In this document: positions 1-7,493 of the stretch, one piece after another
Numbering within the stretch: the stretch's first letter is position 1
Layout: every line of letters starts with the position of its first letter
NCBI RefSeq assembly: GCF_014635565.1
Contig: NZ_BMDB01000001.1
Coordinates: 434,001-498,000, forward strand
Direction: 5' to 3'
Length of the DNA: 64,000 nucleotides
DNA from: Phocicoccus schoeneichii
GTDB taxonomy: Bacteria; Bacillota; Bacilli; Staphylococcales; Salinicoccaceae
Position numbers and translations under genes: made by a program
Notes under the pieces: generated by a model
The model's input: the letters and a program-made list of their open reading frames with translations, nothing else
Databases searched by the model: none
What the model was told of the DNA's origin: nothing

Positions 1-623
1 AAGCTACGTCCGTCTTTAGTGTTCACGACACCAAGGTTCGGCTTAATTGTAGTGAATGGATATGCAGCAATTTTTGGTTCAGCACGTGATACTCTGCTAA
101 GAAGTGTTGACTTACCAACACTTGGGAAACCAACTAGCCCAACGTCTGCCATGAGTTTGAGTTCTAAGATAACTTCAACTTCTTGACCAGGTTCTCCGCC
201 TTCTGCGAAGTCCGGTGCAGTATTGCGACTTGATACGAAACGAGAGTTTCCGCGTCCACCACGCCCACCTTTAGCGATGACAGCCGTTTGACCATCCGTT
301 GTTAGGTCAGCAATAGGTGCACCACTTTCAGCATCCTTCACGATTGTACCTGGTGGTACTTTTAGAATTAATGCATCACGACTCTTACCGTGTTTATTTG
401 CGTTCATTCCGTTTTCACCATGCTCGGCTTTAAAGTGGCTTTGGAATCTAAAATCCATTAAAGTACGGAGACCTTCATCCACTTGCATGACGATATCGGC
501 ACCATTACCACCATCACCTCCAGCAGGACCACCCATTGGTACATATTTTTCACGACGGTATGCAACAAGTCCGTTACCACCGTTACCTGCTTTTAAATGT
601 ATTTTTACATAATCGACAAACAT
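1..623 (-). CDS. obg: GTPase Obg/CgtA, N-terminal 207 residues (gene runs off the window)
   Basis: The minus-strand reading frame starts at 623 with a GGAGG ribosome binding site just upstream (631-635) and continues past base 1. The visible protein has the glycine-rich Obg fold ([17 protein letters not shown] and GGRGGRGN stretches, residues about 12-130) followed by the G1 P-loop GFPSVGKST of the GTPase domain near residue 165-173. Obg is a ribosome-associated GTPase acting in 50S assembly and stress control. It lies downstream of rplU-prp-rpmA, as in other Firmicutes, but is separated from rpmA by a terminator hairpin. The C-terminal half of the G domain and the OCT domain are outside the window. 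Identification is secure. Confidence 0.96.
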   Translation of the reverse strand, partial: MFVDYVKIHLKAGNGGNGLVAYRREKYVPMGGPAGGDGGNGADIVMQVDEGLRTLMDFRFQSHFKAEHGENGMNANKHGKSRDALILKVPPGTIVKDAESGAPIADLTTDGQTAVIAKGGRGGRGNSRFVSSRNTAPDFAEGGEPGQEVEVILELKLMADVGLVGFPSVGKSTLLSRVSRAEPKIAAYPFTTIKPNLGVVNTKDGRS

Positions 624-646
624 TTTGTCACCTCCATTAAATTTAT

Positions 647-676
647 AAAAAAAAGCATCAGCTTCTGCTGATGCTA
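647..676 (-). terminator. Rho-independent terminator after rpmA
   Basis: GCATCAGC (655-662), a TTCT loop and GCTGATGC (667-674) form a perfect 8-bp stem, followed on the minus strand by a run of eight T. It lies between the rpmA stop and obg, so obg is either served by read-through or by its own promoter. Confidence 0.85.
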
Positions 677-684
677 CAATTACA

Positions 685-975
685 TTACTTTGCTTCTTGG
701 TATACAGAAACACGTTTTTTGTCTCTACCGAAACGTTCGAACTTAACAACACCATCGACTTTAGCGAATAATGTATCGTCTCCACCGCGTCCAACGTTCA
801 CGCCTGGATGAATTTTAGTTCCACGTTGACGATAAATAATTGATCCACCTGTTACAAATTGTCCGTCTTGACGTTTAGCACCAAGTCTCTTTGAGTGTGA
901 ATCACGACCGTTTTTAGTTGAACCTACACCCTTCTTAGATGCGAAGAATTGTAAGTCTAATTGTAATTTAAACAT
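685..975 (-). CDS. rpmA: Ribosomal protein L27
   Basis: A 96-residue L27 of the usual length. The N-terminus [20 protein letters not shown] carries the Firmicutes-type extension that is cleaved after the FFA motif (residues 10-12) by the cysteine protease Prp before L27 enters the 50S subunit. The L27 core ([41 protein letters not shown]) is intact. The gene encoding Prp is immediately upstream, separated by 11 bp, so protease and substrate are co-transcribed from the rplU promoter. It acts at the peptidyl-transferase centre of the 50S subunit. Confidence 0.98.
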   Translation of the reverse strand: MFKLQLDLQFFASKKGVGSTKNGRDSHSKRLGAKRQDGQFVTGGSIIYRQRGTKIHPGVNVGRGGDDTLFAKVDGVVKFERFGRDKKRVSVYQEAK

Positions 976-986
976 TTAAGTCCACC

Positions 987-1304
987 TCACTTATAACTTA
1001 ATTTAATATATTCTTGGTATGACTCTTCTATCGTTTGTAGTGATATAATCATAGAATTCAGAATGAGTTCAGCACGTTCATCAAATTCTAATATATCAAT
1101 TTTAAAGTAGCCACCATTCGGATCTTGTTCAACGGATACTTTTCCTTCAGTAAGTTCGAACAACGCATTGGTTGAACCAAACACTACTGCAGATGCACCT
1201 GCACAAACAATATCTTGACCATGAACGTCATAGTCTGCATGGCCACGCATTGTGATACGCTCAATTTGATTACTGTTACTCTTCTTAATTTCTATTTCAA
1301 CCAT
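987..1304 (-). CDS. prp: Ribosomal-processing cysteine protease Prp (YsxB)
   Basis: A 105-residue protein of the Prp/YsxB family. The catalytic pair is visible as His22 in RGHA and Cys34 in DIVCAGASAVV. Prp removes the N-terminal extension of L27, and the substrate gene rpmA is directly downstream and keeps the cleavage motif. The start codon overlaps the rplU stop by one base (TAATG arrangement at 1302-1306), indicating translational coupling. Cytosolic. Both the family assignment and the function follow from motif and neighbourhood. Confidence 0.96.
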   Translation of the reverse strand: MVEIEIKKSNSNQIERITMRGHADYDVHGQDIVCAGASAVVFGSTNALFELTEGKVSVEQDPNGGYFKIDILEFDERAELILNSMIISLQTIEESYQEYIKLSYK

Positions 1305-1612
1305 TAAGCATCAATCTTTTCGATTGTTACTTTAGTGAATGGTTGTCTGTGACCTTGTTTACGATGGTAGTTTTTTCTACGTTTAAACTTGATCACGTCG
1401 ATTTTTTTAGCACGACCTTGTTTTTCTACTTTCGCAGAAACAGTAGCACCTTCAACTAATGGAGCACCAACTTTAACGCTGTCTCCACCAACGAATAATA
1501 CTCTGTCAAAAGTAACAGTGTCGCCTTCTTCAACGTCTAATTTTTCAACGAAGATCGTTTGACCTTCCTCTACTTTTAGTTGTTTACCGCCAGTTTCAAT
1601 AATTGCAAACAT
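1304..1612 (-). CDS. rplU: Ribosomal protein L21
   Basis: A 102-residue L21, the standard length. The characteristic N-terminus [18 protein letters not shown] and the basic C-terminal [20 protein letters not shown] segment are present. It is the first gene of rplU-prp-rpmA, preceded by AGGAGG (1619-1624) and by a long leader that probably folds as an L21 autoregulatory element. It binds 23S rRNA in the 50S subunit. Confidence 0.98.
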   Translation of the reverse strand: MFAIIETGGKQLKVEEGQTIFVEKLDVEEGDTVTFDRVLFVGGDSVKVGAPLVEGATVSAKVEKQGRAKKIDVIKFKRRKNYHRKQGHRQPFTKVTIEKIDA

Positions 1613-1703
1613 ACTTACACCTCCTGAATATTAAGACACGCCATATAGGTGGATTTCTCACTTAAACCTTTTCTGAGCGGTTGATGTTTACAAATTCATC
1701 AAC
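1613..1703 (-). ncRNA. Probable L21 leader (autoregulatory 5' UTR)
   Basis: The 90-nt region between the predicted transcription start (about 1703) and rplU contains the elements I remember from the Firmicutes L21 leader family: CCGCTCAGAAAAGG, then AATCCACC ... TGGCGTGTCTT, then ATATTCAGGAGGTG abutting the start codon. Such leaders let L21 repress its own operon. The assignment is from recall of the consensus, not from a covariance-model search. Confidence 0.6.
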
Positions 1704-1709
1704 TTCTAT

Positions 1710-1738
1710 ATTATAAAGTAGTTCATTTTCTAAGTCAA
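1710..1738 (-). promoter_or_regulatory. Sigma-A promoter of rplU-prp-rpmA
   Basis: On the minus strand TTGACT (1733-1738) and TATAAT (1710-1715) are separated by exactly 17 bp, a near-perfect vegetative promoter. The -35 box overlaps the stop codon of mreD (1735-1737), so the ribosomal operon starts inside the end of the upstream gene. Confidence 0.85.
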
Positions 1739-2253
1739 CGATTATTAAATACAGATTTACGAATTTTTGAAAGTATAATAACTACAATTAAGAGTGGGAT
1801 ATAGAGTATTGAATTTAAGAGTAAACTTGGTACTGCACGTAACGCAAAATAATCGAATACCGGCATCTCAATAACACCTATCACTCTATACATCAAATAA
1901 ATATACGTATCAAATAAAAATGTGTTCATGATGATGACGAAAAACAATGTGACATAGTCTCTATAGAACACTCTGAAAGCTGAATTCATAAATAGCACGA
2001 ACAGAACAAATCCAAACAGATGTAATCCATAGATAGTACCAATGTATACGTCAGTCATTAATCCGAGGATGAGTGCAGTAGTAACACTCCACTTCAGTCC
2101 GAGATAATAAGATAAAAGTAAAATATACATGAAGAGTAATTTAGGTACGAAATAGACATTTAGCCCAGCGACATCAATTGGGCTAATATTCGTAAAAGAA
2201 ATATCTACATATAATAGAAGAAATGAGATTAAAAATAAAAAAATAGTTCTCAT
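1735..2253 (-). CDS. mreD: Rod-shape-determining membrane protein MreD
   Basis: A 172-residue, strongly hydrophobic protein with about five membrane segments, of the normal length for MreD. It starts one base before the mreC stop ends (start at 2253, mreC stop at 2254-2256), so the pair is translationally coupled. MreC and MreD belong to the peripheral cell-wall elongation machinery; in cocci they are kept although MreB is usually absent, and no mreB is seen here. Assignment rests on hydropathy, size and the mreCD-rplU order. Confidence 0.9.
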   Translation of the reverse strand: MRTIFLFLISFLLLYVDISFTNISPIDVAGLNVYFVPKLLFMYILLLSYYLGLKWSVTTALILGLMTDVYIGTIYGLHLFGFVLFVLFMNSAFRVFYRDYVTLFFVIIMNTFLFDTYIYLMYRVIGVIEMPVFDYFALRAVPSLLLNSILYIPLLIVVIILSKIRKSVFNNR

Positions 2254-3099
2254 TTAATCACCTAAAGACTCCGGGTCTCTCTTTAAAACAAATACAGTGT
2301 CAATATTGTCGATGTCACTCGCTAAAGACACATGTGCATTTTGACTTAACCCGTATGAATCATTTTCAGAAGTGACAACCTCACCGATGATGATCCCCTC
2401 AGGGAAATCACCCGTTAATCCGGAAGTATACACTTTCGCATTCTTATTAATGCGTCCTTCATTCACGATATTATTTACTAATAACGTATCTGTTTTTTCG
2501 TCATACTTTTCAATCGTACCGTAATGTTTGTTTTTACCATCTCTAATTTCAACAGAGATATTCTCTTTCGCTGTGTTCGTAGCGATGATTTCAACATAAG
2601 AAGACATTCCGTTGACACGCTTTACGATCCCGATTAGACCTTTAGGCGTCATCACTGCCATGCCCTCTTCGATTCCGTCTTTTTGACCTTTATCTATAAC
2701 AAAAGAATTAAGCCACTGATCCGGTGCTCGAGAAATAACGCGAGCATTGATAGATTCGTAGTCGAGTTTCGAAGAAACATCTAGTGCTTCCTTTAATTCC
2801 TTATTCTCTTCGGCGAGTCTCTCGTTATCTGCTTTAAGCTGCGGCAATGAATCGAGCTTGGCCTCTAACTCATTTATTTTTTTATCTGCACCAAATCCAC
2901 TAAAAATACCTGAAAAAATATTACCAATAAAATTAAATGGCGCATCGATGACGCGTTGAGTGGTTGCAGTCGTATCCGCTGTAAACTGTTCAGCTTTAGT
3001 AGTATGCGATCTGTCAGATAATGAAAATCCGATTAATAGAATTAACACGATTACTGAAACAATAACGATGATCATTCTGTTTCTATTCAAAAATCGCAT
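2254..3099 (-). CDS. mreC: Cell shape-determining protein MreC
   Basis: A 281-residue protein with one N-terminal membrane anchor (residues about 10-28), a coiled coil (INELEAKLDSLPQLKADNERLAEENKELKEAL region, about 70-105) and the beta-rich MreC domain (VISRAPDQWLNSFVIDKGQKDGI onward). The start at 3099 was chosen because GGAGG (3106-3110) sits at the right distance; a longer frame to 3204 has no such signal and adds a non-homologous tail. MreC is extracytoplasmic and scaffolds wall synthesis. Confidence 0.94.
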   Translation of the reverse strand: MRFLNRNRMIIVIVSVIVLILLIGFSLSDRSHTTKAEQFTADTTATTQRVIDAPFNFIGNIFSGIFSGFGADKKINELEAKLDSLPQLKADNERLAEENKELKEALDVSSKLDYESINARVISRAPDQWLNSFVIDKGQKDGIEEGMAVMTPKGLIGIVKRVNGMSSYVEIIATNTAKENISVEIRDGKNKHYGTIEKYDEKTDTLLVNNIVNEGRINKNAKVYTSGLTGDFPEGIIIGEVVTSENDSYGLSQNAHVSLASDIDNIDTVFVLKRDPESLGD

Positions 3100-3247
3100 G
3101 AACCCACCTCCATATATTCCATACAAGTTTACCACAACCACCCGCACTACTTCTATTGTAAAAAGAGAAAAATGAAGATAGCTTGAAAGGGAAGATTTAT
3201 ACAAAACTTTGTGCCTTATTTGTGCCTTTTAATATGTAAAAAAGAGT

Positions 3248-3253
3248 ATTATA
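3248..3253 (-). promoter_or_regulatory. Candidate -10 box for mreCD
   Basis: A TATAAT hexamer on the minus strand about 150 bp upstream of mreC and downstream of the small-RNA terminator. No good -35 box is visible, so it is only a candidate. Confidence 0.35.
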
Positions 3254-3274
3254 AGTTATCTTAGTAACCCTATA

Positions 3275-3424
3275 AATAAAGAAAACCACCAGAGATGGCG
3301 CTCTCTAGTGGTTTTGTTTTAGACTAGCTAAAACGTAACAGATAATAATATGATATCTAGCAGTATGTGCTATCGGTGAGTGACCGCTGTATCAAAACAG
3401 TGTCCGTTCTCTATGTTTAACTAT
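3275..3424 (-). ncRNA. Candidate 150-nt small RNA between radC and mreC
   Basis: An isolated transcription unit on the minus strand without an open reading frame. It has TTGCAT (3454-3459) and TATAAT (3431-3436) with 17-bp spacing, then several short hairpins: CTGT/ACAG near 3390-3403, CGGT/ACCG near 3373-3385, TAGCA/TGCTA near 3357-3371 and AGATA/TATCT near 3340-3358. It ends in a strong terminator (3282-3315, 14-bp stem with one mismatch) followed by a T-rich stretch. I do not recognise the family. It could also be a long leader fragment of a lost gene, but the terminator argues for a separate RNA. Confidence 0.6.
3282..3315 (-). terminator. Terminator of the candidate small RNA
   Basis: AAAACCACCAGAGA and TCTCTAGTGGTTTT pair with a single G-T mismatch around a TGGCGC loop. 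T-rich tracts flank it on both strands, so it may work in both directions. Confidence 0.8.
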
Positions 3425-3650
3425 ATTCTCATTATATTTTAATGTTAGAGATAATGCAAGGGTATTCATTAAAAATTAATGATTTATAGAATAAGTAAAA
3501 ATTAGGGTAAGCGATAGCAATGCGCTTGGCAACACATTACTCAGACTTTAATCTTAGTTTAGAATTATCATTTAAATTAATTTATTCGTAGTTTTAAGAT
3601 GATATCACCATATTATTCATATAATTTCTCTATGAATATGATTTATATCA
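3425..3650. other. AT-rich intergenic stretch without recognisable gene
   Basis: Apart from the small-RNA promoter at 3431-3459, I see no reading frame with a ribosome binding site and no strong hairpin here. The sequence is AT-rich and includes a short perfect repeat of TTCATATAA-like motifs around 3617-3645. Confidence 0.5.
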
Positions 3651-3840
3651 AATCTAGACGATCTCCCTGCTCTACTTTTGAAATAAAATCGATTTGTTTT
3701 AAATCTAGCCGACCTCCCTGCTCTACTTTTGATATAAAAACGATTTGTTTCTAATCTAGACGATCTCCCTGCTCTACTTTTGAAATAAAAACGATTTGTT
3801 TCTAATCTAGCTACTCTTACCAGTCCAATTTTGATATAAA
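3651..3840. repeat. 51-bp tandem repeat, three units plus a degenerate fourth
   Basis: AATCTAG recurs at 3651, 3702, 3753 and 3804, a period of 51 bp. Units 1-3 share CGATCTCCCTGCTCTACTTT, GAAATAAAA and CGATTTGTTT with a few substitutions. The fourth copy diverges after its first ten bases but regains TTTTGATATAAA. The array lies immediately downstream of the radC 3' end and does not encode a frame with a start signal. Confidence 0.9.
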
Positions 3841-3846
3841 TACATT

Positions 3847-3987
3847 TTAGAAATGATCCATCTCTTTCATACTAATGAATTTTCCATTACCAATCACAAT
3901 GTGATCTAAAAAGTCTATTCCAATTAACTCGCTACCTTTTTTTAATCGTTTAGTAACATCAATATCTTCTTTAGACGGAGTTGGGTC
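3847..3987 (-). pseudogene. radC: radC 3' fragment (C-terminal 46 codons)
   Basis: The minus-strand frame reads DPTPSKEDIDVTKRLKK and so on to KEMDHF and a stop at 3847-3849. It continues exactly where the radC 5' fragment at 10609-11178 is broken. Joined, the two give a RadC of about 228 residues, the normal length. The fragment contains the Asp that completes the JAMM metal motif (HxHPSGDPxPSxxD), so the catalytic site is physically divided by the transposon. It has no start codon and cannot be expressed as RadC. Confidence 0.92.
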
Positions 3988-4400
3988 TTATCAAGAGTAA
4001 ATTACTAAAAATCCATTAACATCAATGTTTTTACTTTAAGAACATATATTTAACGTGTTAAATCAAATGAAAAAATACAATGTAATTATTAGATGACAAT
4101 TGATTACGGTCAGAAGAATGTACCACAAATAAAAAAACTAATTCCTTTTTATTTTATCGAGGAATTAAGCTTTTGACCTGCAACAATCACGCCCAATTTC
4201 GGAATATCTATAATATGATTTCGATCTTAAATTATCTACTTTAACTGACGCTACCTGCTCGTTAAAGAAGACCTATTTAAAAAAGTTTATACTGCACCTG
4301 CCTTTATTATGTAAGTAAAAGTAGTAAAGCTTTAAATTGGTTTTCAAAAAAGTAGGGTTGATTATTTCTTTTTCATCAATTATTATTGTGTTATTATCAC
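3988..4400. other. Left end of Tn558, no gene recognised
   Basis: AT-rich sequence between the left hexamer and the short frame at 4426. A minus-strand frame at 4273-4464 has no ribosome binding site and no recognisable similarity. Recombinase-binding sites are expected near 3988-4030 but I cannot define them by eye. Confidence 0.4.
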
Positions 4401-4408
4401 AATATGAG

Positions 4409-4562
4409 AAAGGAGGCAAAAAGTAATGGGAATTGATTTCATTAATGTCGAGTTTAGAAAGCATGTAAAAGTTTCAGGGGATTTAGGTACAACGGGATCA
4501 GTATGTCCTTTTTCACAAAAACAAAAAATGGAAACACTACCGGAAAACTTTTTGCCTCCTTT
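4409..4562. repeat. Long-range 16-bp inverted repeat around a short frame
   Basis: AAAGGAGGCAAAAAGT (4409-4424) is the exact reverse complement of ACTTTTTGCCTCCTTT (4547-4562). The left arm contains the ribosome binding site AAAGGAGG of the 47-codon frame at 4426, and the right arm is that frame's own last codons. In RNA the arms could close a 120-nt loop and hide the ribosome binding site. Confidence 0.85.
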
Positions 4563-4569
4563 TATATAA
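4426..4569 (+). CDS. Unrecognised 47-residue peptide frame in Tn558 left end
   Basis: ATG at 4426 follows AAAGGAGG with 9 bp spacing, one of the better ribosome binding sites in the element. The product begins MGIDFINVEFRKHVKVSGD and ends PENFLPPFI before a TAA at 4567-4569. I see no membrane segment or known motif, and one cysteine. The frame is bracketed by a 16-bp inverted repeat that includes its ribosome binding site and its 3' end. It may be a real small gene, a leader peptide, or the remnant of a lost cargo gene; a terminator follows 52 bp downstream. Confidence 0.4.
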   Translation: MGIDFINVEFRKHVKVSGDLGTTGSVCPFSQKQKMETLPENFLPPFI

Positions 4570-4621
4570 TGGGCAAAAATTTATGAATCTATTGCATTTG
4601 TAAAAATGCATACGAATGATT

Positions 4622-4655
4622 AGGCACCGGTTGTTAAACTGGTGCCTTTTTTTTG
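4622..4655 (+). terminator. Terminator upstream of fexA
   Basis: AGGCACCGGTT and AACTGGTGCCT pair with one G-T wobble around a short loop, followed by eight T. It isolates fexA from transcripts entering from the left end of the element. Confidence 0.85.
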
Positions 4656-4763
4656 TTTGATCAGTTCAGTTAGTTTGGAGAACCGAATCTTTAATCATGC
4701 TGTAGAAATATGGTGAGTTCGTTGATTTGGTTTTACAATATAAATAGATATGAGGTGAGGTTT

Positions 4764-4815
4764 ATGGTGAAAGCAGTGGATTTAGCCTCCTAAAATCACA
4801 ATATATTTTAGGAGG
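4764..4815 (+). promoter_or_regulatory. fexA translational attenuator with 9-residue leader peptide
   Basis: A leader frame ATG(4764)-TAA(4793) encodes MVKAVDLAS and is preceded by GAGGTGAGG. Its last codons lie in CCTCCTAAAAT (4786-4796), the exact complement of ATTTTAGGAGG (4805-4815), which holds the fexA ribosome binding site. This is the cat-type arrangement: a ribosome stalled on the leader by the drug opens the stem and frees fexA. Inducibility of fexA by phenicols is known; the geometry is seen here. Confidence 0.85.
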
Positions 4816-4822
4816 AAATAAA

Positions 4823-6250
4823 ATGAAAAAGGATAGTAAATCTAAAGAAATGATTCAATCTGAAAAAAGGGGTTCTACTAGGCTTTTAATGATGGTACTC
4901 TCCCTATCTGTACTTGTAGCTGCAATTACGGTTGATTTAGTCAATCCCGTACTTCCACTAATAAGCAAAGATTTAGAAGCTTCGAAATCTCAAGTGAGTT
5001 GGATAGTTAGTGGTATTGCACTTGTTCTTGCGATTGGAGTTCCGATTTATGGTCGAATCTCAGACTTTTTTGAGTTACGAAAGCTATATATCTTTGCCAT
5101 TATGATTCTGGCAAGTGGTAGTCTTTTATGTGCAATTGCCCCGAACCTCCCATTGTTGGTTTTGGGAAGAATGGTTCAGGGTGCTGGGATGTCCGCAATT
5201 CCAGTTCTATCAGTCATTGCAATTTCGAAGGTTTTCCCACAAGGAAAACGTGGGGGAGCTTTGGGAATTATCGCAGGAAGTATTGGTGTTGGAACTGCTG
5301 CTGGTCCAATATTTGGTGGAGTAGTTGGTCAATATTTAGGGTGGAATGCCTTGTTTTGGTTCACATTTTTGTTAGCCATTATGATTGTTATTGGTGCCTA
5401 CTACGCGTTACCGACAATTAAACCGGCAGAATCCGTAGGAAGCAATAAGAACTTTGATTTCATTGGTGGTTTATTCCTCGGCCTCACAGTAGGATTACTC
5501 CTTTTTGGCATCACTCAAGGAGAAACTTCTGGTTTTTCTTCGTTCTCATCGTTAACTAGCCTAATTGGTTCTGTTGTAGCTTTGGTGGGATTTATTTGGA
5601 GAATTGTTACCGCAGAAAATCCATTTGTACCACCTGTCCTGTTCAATAACAAGGATTATGTCAATACGGTCATAATTGCATTTTTTTCGATGTTTGCTTA
5701 TTTCGCTGTTCTTGTGTTCGTCCCATTACTAGTCGTTGAGGTGAATGGACTCTCTTCTGGACAGGCTGGAATGATATTGTTGCCAGGTGGTGTGGCTGTT
5801 GCAATCTTATCTCCCTTCGTTGGCCGTCTTTCTGATCGATTTGGGGATAAACGTCTGATAATTACTGGGATGACTCTGATGGGGCTGTCTACCTTATTCT
5901 TGTCCACCTATGCATCTGGTGCTTCACCTCTGTTAGTTTCCGTGGGGGTCCTCGGAGTAGGGATTGCTTTTGCATTCACGAATTCTCCCGCAAATAACGC
6001 CGCAGTAAGTGCACTCGATGCAGACAAGGTTGGTGTCGGAATGGGGATTTTCCAAGGTGCTTTGTACCTTGGAGCAGGAACTGGAGCAGGTATGATTGGA
6101 GCATTATTATCCGCTCGACGTGATGCTACTGAGCCGATAAATCCATTATATATATTGGACGCTATGTCCTACTCAGATGCGTTCCTTGCAGCTACAGGGG
6201 CAATACTCATTGCCTTAATAGCTGGATTAGGTTTAAAAAAGCGTGGGTAA
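4823..6250 (+). CDS. fexA: Chloramphenicol/florfenicol exporter FexA
   Basis: A 475-residue major facilitator with about 14 membrane segments (DHA2 type). The first 60 residues (MKKDSKSKEMIQSEKRGSTR then LLMMVLSLSVLVAAITVDLV) match my memory of FexA from Tn558, as does the length. The DHA2 motif A region is visible as GRISDFFELRK near residue 75 and GRMVQGAGMSAIP near residue 112. It exports chloramphenicol and florfenicol at the expense of the proton gradient. A leader peptide and a hairpin sequestering its ribosome binding site lie just upstream. Orf138 follows in the same direction. Confidence 0.95.
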   Translation: MKKDSKSKEMIQSEKRGSTRLLMMVLSLSVLVAAITVDLVNPVLPLISKDLEASKSQVSWIVSGIALVLAIGVPIYGRISDFFELRKLYIFAIMILASGSLLCAIAPNLPLLVLGRMVQGAGMSAIPVLSVIAISKVFPQGKRGGALGIIAGSIGVGTAAGPIFGGVVGQYLGWNALFWFTFLLAIMIVIGAYYALPTIKPAESVGSNKNFDFIGGLFLGLTVGLLLFGITQGETSGFSSFSSLTSLIGSVVALVGFIWRIVTAENPFVPPVLFNNKDYVNTVIIAFFSMFAYFAVLVFVPLLVVEVNGLSSGQAGMILLPGGVAVAILSPFVGRLSDRFGDKRLIITGMTLMGLSTLFLSTYASGASPLLVSVGVLGVGIAFAFTNSPANNAAVSALDADKVGVGMGIFQGALYLGAGTGAGMIGALLSARRDATEPINPLYILDAMSYSDAFLAATGAILIALIAGLGLKKRG

Positions 6251-6368
6251 TAACTTAGTTATGTAAAGATTAGTTATTGTTTAGTTCATCTTCTATAGTT
6301 TAAGCTGTAAATAAATAGCTTAGGAATCACGCAAATTTGAATTTCTTAGAATAGAATACTTTTAAGTA

Positions 6369-6410
6369 ACTCAACTTTCGTACACTGTTTTATTGGTGCG
6401 AAAGTTGAGT
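6369..6410. terminator. Perfect 12-bp inverted repeat between fexA and orf138
   Basis: ACTCAACTTTCG (6369-6380) and CGAAAGTTGAGT (6399-6410) pair perfectly around an 18-nt loop. No T-run follows on the plus strand, so it may be a weak terminator or an operator rather than a classical terminator. Confidence 0.5.
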
Positions 6411-6427
6411 ATGTTAAGGATGAAACA

Positions 6428-6970
6428 ATGAAAACATTGGTGATCGTTTCTCACCCAGATATGCCAAATTCTCGAATCAATAAAGTTTGGGTAGAAAAAG
6501 CAGCGTCTTATTCAAACGAAATTACCATTCATGATCTTTATAGAGAGTATCCTGATTTTATTATAAATGTAAAAAGAGAGCAGGAATTAGTTGAAAATCA
6601 TGATAATATTATTTTTCAATTTCCATTATATTGGTATAGTTCTCCTTCATTATTAAAAAAATGGATCGATGAAGTGATTATATATGGATGGGCTTACGGA
6701 TCAAAGGGTAAAAGAATATTTTATAATCGAAAATTAGGATTAGCTATATCAGCTGGCGTAAAAAAAGGTGAATTTACAAGTATGGGTAAAAACAAGCATA
6801 CATTAACCCAGATGTTAACACCATTCAAATCTTTATGTGCATAGATTCATGCTGAATATGTACCAGAGTTTGTACTTTACGGTGCTAATTCGGATATGAA
6901 GGGCGAAGAGATACAGAAAAGTGCTAATGAGTATTTGCAATATATTAAAAAGTATTATTTAAGAGCATAA
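6428..6970 (+). pseudogene. orf138: flavodoxin-like NAD(P)H oxidoreductase broken by an in-frame stop
   Basis: The first frame of 138 residues corresponds to orf138 of Tn558. It looks like the N-terminal two-thirds of a KefF/YabF-type flavoprotein oxidoreductase (MKTLVIVSHPDMPNSRINK, then FQFPLYWYSSPSLLKKWIDEV). After the TAG at 6842-6844 the same frame stays open for another 41 codons (IHAEYVPEFVLYGANSDMKG ... YLRA) to a TAA at 6968-6970. The total of 180 residues equals the usual family size. So this is a full-length gene inactivated by one nonsense mutation, the short product being named after the truncated frame. No ribosome binding site of note precedes it. Confidence 0.85.
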
Positions 6971-7009
6971 AACACTTCTGCGATCATGCCAACAATACTA
7001 GAAGAAAGC

Positions 7010-7043
7010 CCATTTCCCCTTAACACATTTAGGGAAATGGGCT
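7010..7043. terminator. Hairpin between orf138 and tnpC
   Basis: AGCCCATTTCCC and GGGAAATGGGCT form a perfect 12-bp stem around TTAACACATTTA. It sits between convergent genes and may end transcription from either side, although the T-runs are short. Confidence 0.65.
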
Positions 7044-7126
7044 ATTGAAGTTATTGAAGGTTTTAGCGATTTCATTTTAGGTAGCCAATTCAAAGTGCCC
7101 AATAAATTCCAAGAAACACAAATCTG

Positions 7127-7492
7127 CTAAAACAGCTTGCCATGTAATTTTTGAACTTGATCCTTTAACCGTTCATTCTCTTCTTCTAACGCCTTTATAC
7201 GGCTTTTTAAGGTTTTTATTAATACGTCCTCTGAACGAGGGCTTTTACTAGGTTTACGGGGGGTTAACTCACTTATCTGCATCCCTCTTAATGTCTCCAC
7301 TCTAGTTCTAATATCTTTTTGTTTGTAAAGCCATGACTTTGAAACATTTGCTTTTTGTGCAACGGAATTAAAATTAATCTTCTCTTCTTTCAATGCCATC
7401 TCTGAAATTGTCTTTTCAACCCTAATTCTTGTTTTCTCCGACTTGTCTTTAGCTAGCTGAACTATGGCAGTTGTGTTACCTTTTCTAATCAT
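7127..7492 (-). CDS. tnpC: Transposition protein TnpC of Tn558
   Basis: A 121-residue basic protein, close to the 125 residues of Tn554 TnpC. The middle (KINFNSVAQKANVSKSWLYKQKDI, residues about 36-60) looks like a helix-turn-helix, and the C-terminus (VLIKTLKSRIKALEEENERLKDQVQKL) is a coiled coil. TnpC modulates the efficiency and orientation of transposition rather than catalysing strand exchange. It begins two bases downstream of the tnpB stop, the third gene of the tnpABC operon. Confidence 0.92.
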   Translation of the reverse strand: MIRKGNTTAIVQLAKDKSEKTRIRVEKTISEMALKEEKINFNSVAQKANVSKSWLYKQKDIRTRVETLRGMQISELTPRKPSKSPRSEDVLIKTLKSRIKALEEENERLKDQVQKLHGKLF

Positions 7493-7493
7493 T

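Noticed and set aside
3340-3424. tRNA or riboswitch in the radC-mreC gap
   Set aside because: The hairpins do not fit a cloverleaf or a riboswitch I know, and no gene follows before the terminator; kept only as an unclassified small RNA.
3651-3840. CRISPR-like or coding repeat
   Set aside because: Contiguous 51-bp units without spacers; although 51 is divisible by three, no frame has a start signal and stops occur.
4273-4464. 63-codon minus-strand gene in Tn558
   Set aside because: No ribosome binding site, no recognisable motif, and it overlaps the better supported plus-strand short frame.
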